52,331 bases of DNA from Flavobacteriaceae bacterium (GTDB lineage Bacteria; Bacteroidota; Bacteroidia; Flavobacteriales; Flavobacteriaceae), in contig JAHQVM010000075.1 in the NCBI GenBank assembly GCA_019634365.1, positions 1-52,331 on the forward strand, given 5' to 3'. Position 1 is the first letter of the stretch. Every line of letters starts with the position of its first letter. The position numbers and the translations under genes are program-made. Below are positions 42,454 to 50,085 of the stretch, in pieces. Under the pieces are notes generated by a model. That model saw nothing but the letters and a program-made list of their open reading frames with translations, had not been told where the DNA came from and ran no database searches.

Positions 42454-43299
42454 TTATCGCGGTAAATTTTGCATGATTAGGAAAGGTATTTTCAAACTAA
42501 GTCCCATGGTGTCAATGGTTGAATCCTGTAAAACACTTTCCATATAGGAATGCCTAGAATTGACCATGACGAGGAAATTGATGTCATCATCTTCCATTTT
42601 TTTGTTAATAGCAGTGGTGAGATGGTCCCCTACCATATAGGAGTGTGACACTTCGTTGGGATCCATACTACTATCTAAAAACCGTTTATTGTCTTCTTGC
42701 CTATGCGATAGTACCTTGTGTCTAGAGAGGTACAAAAATTGCATACGAGCCGAAAAGCTTCTGGCAAGGATATTCAACAGTTTCAATTCCCTTCGTTTAT
42801 AAGGCAACATATAATTGGTAGGGAACAAAATATTTTCTGGAGGATTCTTATGGTATGCCACAGGAACCATTAATACGGGACACTTCACATACTTGGCCAC
42901 TTGCAGTGCCTGACTTCCAAATGTGATATCTCGATTATCGGTCTTTCCTTTGGTTCCCATAATGATAAAATCCAGATCTTCAGAATTGGCCATTTCATTA
43001 CAGGCATCGACCAAGGAGGCAAAAACGGCCTTGTATTCGTAATTGTGCTTGGGATTGGGAGAGATTTCGAGCATCTCGGCTATAACCCCTTGCAGGGACC
43101 GGTCAATGGCTTCTTTTGTCTTATCTTTATATAGATCGAAAAACTCTCTGGACATTTCCATGGTGTTGGCGTATACATCATCTGCAAAACAATGAATCAC
43201 CAAGAACTCGCATTTTTGGTATTTGAGCAGTTCCATGGCATACCTAATGGCGTTGCAAGCATTTTCTGAAAAGTCGGTTGGAATGAGTACCCGTATCAT
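42454..43299 (-). CDS. Universal stress protein, two UspA domains
   Basis: 281 residues. IRVLIPTDFSENACNAIRYA start and ATP motif GTKGKTDNRDITFGS in the first domain; the second domain has MVNSRHSYMESVLQD instead. First gene of an operon of three USPs (43299 to 40721), 22 bp after its -7 box. Cytoplasmic. Confidence 0.92.
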   Translation of the reverse strand: MIRVLIPTDFSENACNAIRYAMELLKYQKCEFLVIHCFADDVYANTMEMSREFFDLYKDKTKEAIDRSLQGVIAEMLEISPNPKHNYEYKAVFASLVDACNEMANSEDLDFIIMGTKGKTDNRDITFGSQALQVAKYVKCPVLMVPVAYHKNPPENILFPTNYMLPYKRRELKLLNILARSFSARMQFLYLSRHKVLSHRQEDNKRFLDSSMDPNEVSHSYMVGDHLTTAINKKMEDDDINFLVMVNSRHSYMESVLQDSTIDTMGLSLKIPFLIMQNLPR

Positions 43300-43320
43300 C
43301 TTTATCTGTATATATTACTT

Positions 43321-43363
43321 CAAAAGTATGGGGGGATTGGCGACTAAAAAATGATATCGGTCA
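43321..43363 (-). promoter_or_regulatory. TGAY-N4-RTCA operator and -7 box of the three-USP operon
   Basis: Dyad TGATATCGGTCA at 43352-43363; 23 bp; minus-strand TACTTTTG at 43328-43321, a perfect -7 box. Confidence 0.78.
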
Positions 43364-43379
43364 GGTGCAATGCACGAAC

Positions 43380-44210
43380 CTATTCATGTAATACCAAAAA
43401 AGGAATCTTGGTGTGGTAGCTAACCTTTTCGGCAGAGGTTTTAAACAGTAAACGCTGGAAAAAATTGATGTTTTTGGCCACCATCGCAATGAGTTGCACA
43501 TTATTATCTTCAACAAATTCTGCCAAACCTTCCTCCATGGGTACCTTTGGGCAAAAATGGAACGCATGGGATCGATCTTCTAGAAAATCCATCAGAAAGT
43601 TCAAATGCTCCAATTGTTCATCACTCATCGCTTTTTCTTTGTCGGTAAGATGGAGTATGTGCAATGTAGGTTGGTGCTGCTCAATGATTTCGACAAGGGT
43701 TAATAGGATTTTGTTCTTATAATAGCTGTGGAAGTCTGTAGGAAGTACGATATTGGAAATGGGCTCAAATCTTGCAAATTCGGGAACGATTAGGATGGGA
43801 CATTTTACTCGCGCAATCACTTCACCGGTTCGGCTTCCCACGGTTACTTCTTTTAAACCGGTGGCACCTTTGGTTCCCATGAGAATAAAATCTATGGAAT
43901 GATCTGCAACTTCTTGTTTAATCCCTTCAATAAAAAAAGAATGTCTCAGTTTGGTATGGAATTGATGCCTTGTAGCTGGAAAATCTGATTCAATTCGTTC
44001 AAGGATTTCTTCCAAACGTTTGCTGCTTGTTACTGTATTTTGAGGTGCAACTAAAATACCATTGGCAACGGTATCACGGTGTTCCCGATTAAACAGATCT
44101 ATATGCAGTAAATGGAAATGGGCAGGTTCATGCGCAAAAAACTGAATGCCATAACGAATGGCATTCCATGCATTCTCAGAGAAATCTGTTGGAACTAAAA
44201 CATTGATCAT
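43380..44210 (-). CDS. Universal stress protein, two UspA domains
   Basis: 276 residues. INVLVPTDFSENAWNAIRYG start; ATP motif GTKGATGLKEVTVGS (about 118-132); second domain lacks the glycine loop (MVAKNINFFQRLLF). Single gene with its own operator, whose dyad lies 50 bp upstream of the start and borders the stop of the response-regulator gene. Confidence 0.92.
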   Translation of the reverse strand: MINVLVPTDFSENAWNAIRYGIQFFAHEPAHFHLLHIDLFNREHRDTVANGILVAPQNTVTSSKRLEEILERIESDFPATRHQFHTKLRHSFFIEGIKQEVADHSIDFILMGTKGATGLKEVTVGSRTGEVIARVKCPILIVPEFARFEPISNIVLPTDFHSYYKNKILLTLVEIIEQHQPTLHILHLTDKEKAMSDEQLEHLNFLMDFLEDRSHAFHFCPKVPMEEGLAEFVEDNNVQLIAMVAKNINFFQRLLFKTSAEKVSYHTKIPFLVLHE

Positions 44211-44229
44211 TTCTATTCTTTAATAGAAA

Positions 44230-44272
44230 CAAAAGTATTTTTATAAGATTCTTGAAAATATGATAAATATCA
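44230..44272 (-). promoter_or_regulatory. TGAY-N4-RTCA operator and -7 box of USP gene 43380-44210
   Basis: Dyad TGATAAATATCA at 44261-44272; 23 bp; minus-strand TACTTTTG at 44237-44230, a perfect -7 box. Confidence 0.78.
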
Positions 44273-44273
44273 G

Positions 44274-45329
44274 TTATCCGATTCGCTCCAGCTGATCCAG
44301 TTTCAATATTCGAATATTCCTACCTTCAATTTCGATGAGTCCTTCTTTCTTAAAGCTTGAAAGTGTGCGAATTAGGCTTTCTGTGGCAATTCCTGCAACA
44401 CTTGCAAGATCATGACGGGATATCTTAATATTCTCTGTAGGCTTTTTATGCAATACCTCAGCAAATTGCAAGATGGTTTGTGCCGTTTTTCTGCGAACAG
44501 AGCTATATGCCATCTGCAATAGTTGCTCTTTGATTTCGGCAAGGTTGTTCGTCAACAAATTTATGAGTTCCAGGGAAACCGTATTACTTTGGGATAAAAC
44601 CTCCTTGATTTCCATTTTAGACATCCCAGCCAAGGTCACATCTTCGAGAGCACTTGCGGATTCCTGATAGGGAACATTATCAACAAAGGATGTAAAACCT
44701 AGAAAATCATCGGGTTCGTGTAAGGCAGTGATCAATTCCTTGCCTTTTTCGTCCATGCGATGCGTCTTTACCACCCCTTTAAGGATGAGATAGACAAAGT
44801 TGGAATGTTCACCTTCCTGATAGATACTTACCCCTCTTTTAAATTCTGAAATGGCTCCGTTATCATCGAAGAAATTCTTCAATTCATTAAGGTTCCTAAG
44901 GGCTTCCTCATTATTTACTTGGGGCTCCTGTTGTCCTTCTGCTCTGTGCTTTGCCAGGATCTCCGCTTTTGCCAAACGGCTTTCCAAAGCACTCAACAAC
45001 TCCTCTTCTTCGAAAGGTTTGGTTAAATAATCATCGGCACCCAAATCCATTCCCTTACGGATTTCTTTATGCTCTGTTTTCGCTGAGAGAAAAATAAAAG
45101 GAATATATCTTGTATCGGCATGATTGGAAAGGGATTCGAGAACTTGATAACCATCTACCTCGGGCATCATGATATCGCAAACCACAATATCCGGGGCTTC
45201 TGCTTTGGCTTTTTCTATACCCACCCTCCCGTTGGGAGCAGTTACGATGGTATATCCCGAAATTTCCAATAGTTCGGCGGTATTCTCTCGAAGTGCAGTA
45301 TCGTCTTCGATGATTAGGACTTTCTTCAT
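44274..45329 (-). CDS. Response regulator: receiver domain fused to CRP/FNR-type DNA-binding module
   Basis: 351 residues. Receiver domain 1-120: acidic pair D9-D10, phosphoacceptor D52 (VVCDIMMP), S82 and K104 (TKPF). Linker 121-145, cyclic-nucleotide-like beta roll about 146-250, dimer helix, and a winged helix-turn-helix 303-345 (SRHDLASVAGIATESLIRTLSSFKKEG). Residues E317 and R321 sit where FNR/CRP contact TGA half-sites; the Ser of FNR E-x-x-S-R is Ile here. There is no FNR Cys cluster, so oxygen is not sensed by an Fe-S cluster in this protein. It follows the histidine kinase with a 4-bp overlap. I infer that it binds the TGAY-N4-RTCA dyads of the island and activates the stress genes. 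Confidence 0.9.
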   Translation of the reverse strand: MKKVLIIEDDTALRENTAELLEISGYTIVTAPNGRVGIEKAKAEAPDIVVCDIMMPEVDGYQVLESLSNHADTRYIPFIFLSAKTEHKEIRKGMDLGADDYLTKPFEEEELLSALESRLAKAEILAKHRAEGQQEPQVNNEEALRNLNELKNFFDDNGAISEFKRGVSIYQEGEHSNFVYLILKGVVKTHRMDEKGKELITALHEPDDFLGFTSFVDNVPYQESASALEDVTLAGMSKMEIKEVLSQSNTVSLELINLLTNNLAEIKEQLLQMAYSSVRRKTAQTILQFAEVLHKKPTENIKISRHDLASVAGIATESLIRTLSSFKKEGLIEIEGRNIRILKLDQLERIG

Positions 45330-46483
45330 TTTTGGGTTGGTAAGGGGGTTATTGGTATGGCAATGGTAAATGTACTGCCCTTGCCTTCTTCACTGCTAAA
45401 GTTAATACTCCCTCCAAGATTCTCCAAATGACTTTGAACGATATTTAAACCAATACCCGTTCCTTGATCCGTCAAAGCATTTTCTGCCCTGAAGTATCGA
45501 TCGAAAATAAACTTCTGTTCTTTCATCGGGATTCCAATTCCTTCGTCAATCACAGAGATCATCAATGCCTCATTTTCCGGTATCACTACGAGTTTTATTT
45601 CAGTATTCTCTGGGGAGTATTTAACGGCATTGTTTACCAAATTGGTGAGCACCAAAACAAGGATCTTCTCATCAAAATCTATCTCGATGGTATCGACCTG
45701 CTCCGGGTAGAGAATCCGCTGTCCTTCCTTGAGGTTGGAATTGGCATCATAAATCACTTCATTAACAACCTTACTGAGTGGAAATTTAGAGAACTTATAA
45801 TTCACCTTGCCACTTTCCAAACGTTCTATGGAAAGAAAGTCATTAATAATATTGTTCAGGTATTTTACCTTATTCTGAATAGTTTTAAGATGCTTTTCCC
45901 TTTTCGGCTGTTGTGCTCCTTCGGTATATTTACCAATCAATGTAGCTGATGTAAGAATACCACTCAAAGGGGTTTTGAACTCATGGGAAACCAAGGAAAG
46001 GAATTTGGTCTTCAATTCATTAAGCTCCTTTTCTTTCTCCAAGGCTTCAGTTAGCTGACTCGTCCTTTCCCGAACCGTTCTCTCAAGGTTTTGTGTATAA
46101 TTCTTGCGTTCGGTGATGTCTGTAACAATGGCCATAACATAGCGAAACCCTTCGATATTGAAAGGGTTCAATCCGGCCTCCACGGGAAATTGGGAACCAT
46201 CTTTTTTCACACCAAACAAATCCCTACCCTTACCCATACTTCTTTTATCACCTTGCTCCATGAACTTGGAAACATGGCCCCCATGTTGCTTTCTATAATT
46301 GGAGGGTACAAGGGTGTCAAGGGGTTTCCCAATCAACTCCTGCGTGTCATAACCGAACATTTCGTTGGCCGCATTGTTTACAGCTGCAATTTGTTGCTCT
46401 GGATTCACCACGATGATCCCTTCCGATACGGAATCGAAAATGGTTTCAAATACCTCGGAATACTTATCCTGAAAAAACTTCAT
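45326..46483 (-). CDS. Soluble PAS-domain histidine kinase with FixL-like sensor
   Basis: 385 residues without membrane segments, so a cytoplasmic sensor. PAS about 10-125, coiled coil about 128-158, HisKA with H167 (SLVSHEFKTPLSG), HATPase about 270-380 with N-box (NLVNNAVKYSP), DEGIGIP and GTGIGL. The PAS segment YRKQHGGHVSKF and GKGRDLFGVKKDGSQFP lines up with FixL, where a His binds haem that senses O2; H67 or H70 would be the ligand, but related non-haem PAS domains share this look. It overlaps the regulator by 4 bp (ATGA). A -7 box TACTTTTG ends 4 bp before the start codon. Confidence 0.88.
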   Translation of the reverse strand: MKFFQDKYSEVFETIFDSVSEGIIVVNPEQQIAAVNNAANEMFGYDTQELIGKPLDTLVPSNYRKQHGGHVSKFMEQGDKRSMGKGRDLFGVKKDGSQFPVEAGLNPFNIEGFRYVMAIVTDITERKNYTQNLERTVRERTSQLTEALEKEKELNELKTKFLSLVSHEFKTPLSGILTSATLIGKYTEGAQQPKREKHLKTIQNKVKYLNNIINDFLSIERLESGKVNYKFSKFPLSKVVNEVIYDANSNLKEGQRILYPEQVDTIEIDFDEKILVLVLTNLVNNAVKYSPENTEIKLVVIPENEALMISVIDEGIGIPMKEQKFIFDRYFRAENALTDQGTGIGLNIVQSHLENLGGSINFSSEEGKGSTFTIAIPITPLPTQK

Positions 46484-46487
46484 GAAT

Positions 46488-46495
46488 CAAAAGTA
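46488..46495 (-). promoter_or_regulatory. -7 box (TACTTTTG) of the kinase-regulator operon
   Basis: Perfect TAnnTTTG on the minus strand ending 4 bp before the kinase ATG, implying a leaderless or nearly leaderless message. The dyad at 46522-46533 is 26 bp away, not the 23 bp of the other sites, so control of this direction by that dyad is uncertain. Confidence 0.55.
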
Positions 46496-46521
46496 CGCAT
46501 TCCTACACGATTATTTGAAAC

Positions 46522-46564
46522 TGACAATTGTCATAGTTATCCTTTTTTTGGGAAGCTATCTTGC
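46522..46564 (+). promoter_or_regulatory. TGAY-N4-RTCA operator and -7 box of the TerB-like gene
   Basis: The dyad TGACAATTGTCA (46522-46533) is a perfect 12-bp palindrome; 23 bp; TATCTTGC at 46557-46564 (a weaker -7 box). It lies between the divergent kinase and TerB-like genes. Confidence 0.7.
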
Positions 46565-46584
46565 CCCCATAAAATGTAATAATC

Positions 46585-46986
46585 ATGACTACAGAAGAGC
46601 TTCAAGTATCATTTTACCAAGAAATCGGACAATTGTTCTATGCCATAGCTGCTGCGGATAAAGTGGTTCGAAAATCTGAATACGATGCCCTAAGAAAGTT
46701 GATCAAGGATAAATGGATTTCCATGGATTCTTATACAGATGCTTTTGGGGCAGACGCTGCTTACCAAATAGAAATAGTATTTGATTGGTTCGATTACGAA
46801 CAACTGAATGCTCAGGAATGCTTCGTTAGTTTCGCAGGTTTCTATAAGGGCAATAAGGAGCTTTTCTCTAAGGAACGAAAAGATCTCATTCTTAAAACCG
46901 CACATGCTATAGCCGGGGCATTTGCTGGGAAAAACAAATCCGAACTTATATTGCTTTCCCAATTAACCTTACTGTTTAAGGATTGA
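46585..46986 (+). CDS. TerB-like helical protein
   Basis: 133 residues, mostly helical, with the TerB-type pattern FYAIAAADKVVRKSEYDALRKLIKDKW (acidic pocket residues after an Ala-Asp). TerB-like domains occur in stress-response (tellurite-resistance) gene sets, where they are thought to bind metals or membranes. The domain match is from pattern only. The gene is transcribed alone from a promoter with the perfect palindromic operator and ends at a good terminator. Confidence 0.6.
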   Translation: MTTEELQVSFYQEIGQLFYAIAAADKVVRKSEYDALRKLIKDKWISMDSYTDAFGADAAYQIEIVFDWFDYEQLNAQECFVSFAGFYKGNKELFSKERKDLILKTAHAIAGAFAGKNKSELILLSQLTLLFKD

Positions 46987-47046
46987 GACGTAAAAACAAA
47001 AGTGTGAAGTGACTTTTTGTTTGGATGTAGTTTTTTAACTTCGAAG

Positions 47047-47084
47047 AAGGTGCGTTTCATGTTAGGCGCACCTTTCTTTTTTGG
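47047..47084 (+). terminator. Terminator after the TerB-like gene
   Basis: AAGGTGCG (47047-47054) / CGCACCTT (47067-47074) and then T-rich sequence. Confidence 0.85.
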
Positions 47085-47088
47085 CTAC

Positions 47089-47131
47089 TGATCGATATCA
47101 TATTTTCCCCCATTTGCGCAAGGTACCTTTA
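47089..47131 (+). promoter_or_regulatory. TGAY-N4-RTCA operator and -7 box of the DUF3298-deoC-deoD operon
   Basis: Dyad TGATCGATATCA (47089-47100); 23 bp; TACCTTTA (47124-47131, 7 of 8). Start codon of the first gene at 47151. Confidence 0.72.
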
Positions 47132-47150
47132 TCACATAAAATCCCATCTT

Positions 47151-48035
47151 ATGAAGTTATTATCAATATTCACGATGCTTTTACTCTTCGTTGGTTGTAA
47201 ATCGGATCCTGATAAAGTCACTGTAGAATCCACCGAATATCCGATAGAATCAACCTCTGAAGAACCTTTAGATAGTATGGTTCCCATAACCCGTGAGGAT
47301 CTAGACTTGAAACGACAGGAGTCCATTGAGCTAAAACAAAAGTCCCTCATCGATCTTGAAGATGAAAAGGACCAATTGCAAGAACTGATCATTGAAAAAA
47401 ACTATGTGAACGAACAGGATCTATTCACCATAGACTTTCGTTATCCGCTGCTCAACGAAGAAATAAAATCGTCCTACGAAAACTTCAATGAATACATAAA
47501 CGAACATTATGTAGACATCATAGGTACAGAAGCTGGTATTTTAGAGGACAAAGAACTTCTTTGTGATACTATACGAACCAACCGGTTTCGTGAACGACGC
47601 TTTATCGATTATAAAATTTACAATGTAAACGACCAATTGGTGAGCATTCTCTTTTATAAGGAGAATTTTTACTCGGGAACCCTGCATCCTACCTACTCTT
47701 TTGAATGTATGAATTTCGACCTCAACCGCTCGGTTTTTATGCGGTACGATGATTTCTTTATTAAGGGATCTGAAGAAGAATTCAGAAAAATACTCAATGA
47801 AGTTATCACCAGTAAAATTTACGAAGGGGATATGTATTATGATTGCTGGGAAATATCGGAAGATGACTTCTACGAATACAAGGACAATTTTGTATTGGAC
47901 GACTACTGCGTAGAATACTACTTCGATGATTGCATTGTTTGCCCTTCCTATACGGGTAGTTATTCTGTTCGCATACCCTTGGAAGAACTCCTTCCTGTTT
48001 TGAAAAAGTACGATGTAAATCCCTTGGTATTCTAA
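47151..48035 (+). CDS. DUF3298-type lipoprotein
   Basis: 294 residues. Lipobox LFVGC, Cys at about 16, followed by KSDPDK. A Glu/Lys/Gln-rich helical linker (about 45-85) leads to a DUF3298-like domain with FYSGTLHPTYSFECMNFDL and FILKGSEEEFRKIL-like segments, and the C-terminal SYTGSYSVRIPLEEL. Such domains occur in periplasmic RsiV-like and lysozyme-binding proteins; here no anti-sigma part is present. First gene of an operon with DUF998, deoC and deoD, controlled by the island operator. Confidence 0.78.
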   Translation: MKLLSIFTMLLLFVGCKSDPDKVTVESTEYPIESTSEEPLDSMVPITREDLDLKRQESIELKQKSLIDLEDEKDQLQELIIEKNYVNEQDLFTIDFRYPLLNEEIKSSYENFNEYINEHYVDIIGTEAGILEDKELLCDTIRTNRFRERRFIDYKIYNVNDQLVSILFYKENFYSGTLHPTYSFECMNFDLNRSVFMRYDDFFIKGSEEEFRKILNEVITSKIYEGDMYYDCWEISEDDFYEYKDNFVLDDYCVEYYFDDCIVCPSYTGSYSVRIPLEELLPVLKKYDVNPLVF

Positions 48036-48044
48036 GCAATCGAT

Positions 48045-48635
48045 ATGAAACTAGTAGGAACTATATATGCCATCATCTACCTATTCTTATGCGTAGTGAT
48101 GTTCACCTTGCCTAATTTCAGTCATCCGGATTACTCAATCATTGAAAATTCGTTGAGTGAGTTGGGGGCACAAAATACGCCAGGGAATTGGTTAATGAAT
48201 CTCGTATTCTTTTTATTGGCCATCGTAGTAGTCCTGCTAGGAACTAAAAAACTAAAGCGATTTTGGTTCCCACTTTACTTACTTTACTTTTTTGCATTCT
48301 GTCTGTTTTTTACCGGCATATTCCAGCATGCTCCCATTGCACAGGTGTCGTTTTCCATGCCCGAGCACATTACGCATGCCGTATTTTCTTCGCTTACCGG
48401 CATTGTCTTTTGTGTATTCTGTGCTTCGCTCATACCCTTTGTTAAAAGGCGAATGGAAAAAGCAACGGCCGTTCTCATGTGTGCACTGGCCATCGGATTC
48501 TCATTGCTTATGTTTCAATTTTCAGAATACAAAGGGGTATTTCATAGGCTATTGTTCCTATTTGCCTTTGCCTGGATTTTATATGCATTGGTTACCTTTA
48601 AACTTATACATCCCAAAGTTGGGAAACCACTCTAA
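48045..48635 (+). CDS. DUF998 membrane protein
   Basis: 196 residues with about six membrane helices and the motif FSHPDYSIIENSLSELGAQNTPGNW after the first helix, characteristic of DUF998. Function not known. It lies 9 bp after the lipoprotein gene and 18 bp before deoC, so it is cotranscribed with them. Confidence 0.82.
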   Translation: MKLVGTIYAIIYLFLCVVMFTLPNFSHPDYSIIENSLSELGAQNTPGNWLMNLVFFLLAIVVVLLGTKKLKRFWFPLYLLYFFAFCLFFTGIFQHAPIAQVSFSMPEHITHAVFSSLTGIVFCVFCASLIPFVKRRMEKATAVLMCALAIGFSLLMFQFSEYKGVFHRLLFLFAFAWILYALVTFKLIHPKVGKPL

Positions 48636-48653
48636 TCCAATCAAATACAACCC

Positions 48654-49316
48654 ATGAAACCACTCAACACCTATATAGACCACACACTTTTAAATCCTTT
48701 GGCCAATACAGACGACATTGAACGCCTTTGTAAAGAAGCTCAAGAATTTGGGTTTTATAGTGTCTGTGTAAATAGTAGTAACGTATTTCTTGCTGCTAAC
48801 GAATTAAAAGATTCTCCTGTTAAGGTGGTCGCAACTATCGGTTTCCCGTTAGGTGCTTCTTCATTGCAGTCAAAAGTAGCCGAAGCCCGCCAAGCCATTA
48901 AAGATGGAGCAGATGAAATAGACATGGTTATCAATCTAGGGCGATTGCAGTCCGAACTCACGAAATCGGTTCGGGAAGAGATTTCCTCAATTAAAAAAGC
49001 CATCGGGCGTCGTGTTCTAAAGGTGATCATAGAAACCTGCTACTTAAGCGATCCACAGAAAAAACTAGCCAGCGCCATTGTGAAAAAGGCAGGAGCCGAT
49101 TTCGTCAAAACCTCAACTGGATTTGGCAAAAGTGGTGCTCATTTAGCCGATATAAAACTGATTAGGACTACAGTGGGTAATTCCATGGGAATAAAAGCCT
49201 CCGGTGGTATTAAGACAGGAGAACAAGCCCTGGCCTTTATCGAAGCAGGCGCTGACCGAATAGGCACTTCATCCGGAATTCAAATCATGAATTCCCTAAA
49301 AGAAAATTCATCATGA
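48654..49316 (+). CDS. deoC: Deoxyribose-phosphate aldolase
   Basis: 220 residues, normal DeoC length. Motifs: IDHTLL at the start, VATIGFPLG (about 59-67), DEIDMVIN, and the Schiff-base Lys at K152 in FVKTSTGF. It cleaves deoxyribose 5-phosphate to acetaldehyde and glyceraldehyde 3-phosphate, feeding nucleoside sugar to glycolysis. Overlaps deoD by 4 bp. Its place in the stress operon suggests salvage of nucleosides for energy when respiration stops. Confidence 0.95.
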   Translation: MKPLNTYIDHTLLNPLANTDDIERLCKEAQEFGFYSVCVNSSNVFLAANELKDSPVKVVATIGFPLGASSLQSKVAEARQAIKDGADEIDMVINLGRLQSELTKSVREEISSIKKAIGRRVLKVIIETCYLSDPQKKLASAIVKKAGADFVKTSTGFGKSGAHLADIKLIRTTVGNSMGIKASGGIKTGEQALAFIEAGADRIGTSSGIQIMNSLKENSS

Positions 49317-50014
49317 GTATACATTTAGAAGCACGTCCCGGCGATATCGCCGATTCCATTCTCTTGCCAGGAGATCCTTTGAGAGCCAAATGGATTGCCG
49401 AAACATTTTTAGAAAATCCTTTTTGCTATAACGACGTGCGTGCCATGTTGGGCTATACCGGAACGTTTCAGGGAAAAAGAATATCGGTACAAGGAACGGG
49501 TATGGGGATTCCTTCGGCCCTTATTTATTGTCATGAACTCATAACAGAATACGGGGTAAAAAACCTTATTAGAGTGGGGAGTGCAGGTTCCTATCAGCCT
49601 GATATTGGTCTTAGGGATATAGTTATAGCCATGGCTGCTTCCTCTACTTCGGGGATCAATAATTCACGATTTATCAATGCCGATTATTCCCCCACCGCCA
49701 ATTTCGATCTGTTCATGAAGGCGGCAACCTACGCCAAGGAAAACAACATTCCCATTAAAGCGGGTAATGTACTTTCCAGTGACGAGTTTTATGAGGACGA
49801 CCCAGAGGCCTACAAAAAATGGGCAGACTTCGGTATACTATGTGTTGAAATGGAGGCTGCTGGATTATATACCATTGCTGCCAAGCACGATGTAAGAGCG
49901 TTGGCCATCCTTACCATTTCCGACTCCTTGGTGAGCAAAGCCCAAACCAGTGCAGAAGAAAGGGAAACTTCTTTTTCCAAAATGATAGAAATCGCACTTC
50001 ATACACTTTCATAA
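49313..50014 (+). CDS. deoD: Purine-nucleoside phosphorylase (DeoD type)
   Basis: 233 residues, hexameric PNP type. Motifs: DIADSILLPGDPLRAKWIAETF (about 11-32), GSAGSYQPDIGLRDIVIAMAASSTSG, and the active-site VEMEAAGLYTIAA (about 179-191) with SDSLV near 200. It phosphorolyses purine (deoxy)nucleosides to base and (deoxy)ribose 1-phosphate, upstream of DeoC once a phosphopentomutase acts (that gene is not in the window). ATGA overlap with deoC. Confidence 0.95.
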   Translation: MSIHLEARPGDIADSILLPGDPLRAKWIAETFLENPFCYNDVRAMLGYTGTFQGKRISVQGTGMGIPSALIYCHELITEYGVKNLIRVGSAGSYQPDIGLRDIVIAMAASSTSGINNSRFINADYSPTANFDLFMKAATYAKENNIPIKAGNVLSSDEFYEDDPEAYKKWADFGILCVEMEAAGLYTIAAKHDVRALAILTISDSLVSKAQTSAEERETSFSKMIEIALHTLS

Positions 50015-50020
50015 ACAAAA

Positions 50021-50045
50021 AAGAAGCGAAACTTTTCAGCTTCAC
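50021..50045. terminator. Probable terminator between convergent deoD and USP genes
   Basis: GAAGC, GAA / TTC, GCTTC interrupted stem at about 50023-50043, preceded by an A-run and followed by T/C-rich sequence. Confidence 0.6.
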
Positions 50046-50085
50046 TCCTTCCTCTTTTAAGTGTTAGATATTTGAATTAGCCCGG

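Noticed and set aside
44274-45329. Classic FNR-type oxygen sensor in the regulator itself
   Set aside because: The protein has no N-terminal Cys cluster (its only Cys is beside the phosphoacceptor Asp), so any oxygen sensing must come from the kinase.
46488-46533. Control of the kinase-regulator operon by the dyad at 46522-46533
   Set aside because: The spacing to the kinase -7 box is 26 bp rather than the 23 bp found at the other nine, so I did not count it as a tenth regulated promoter; feedback control remains possible.
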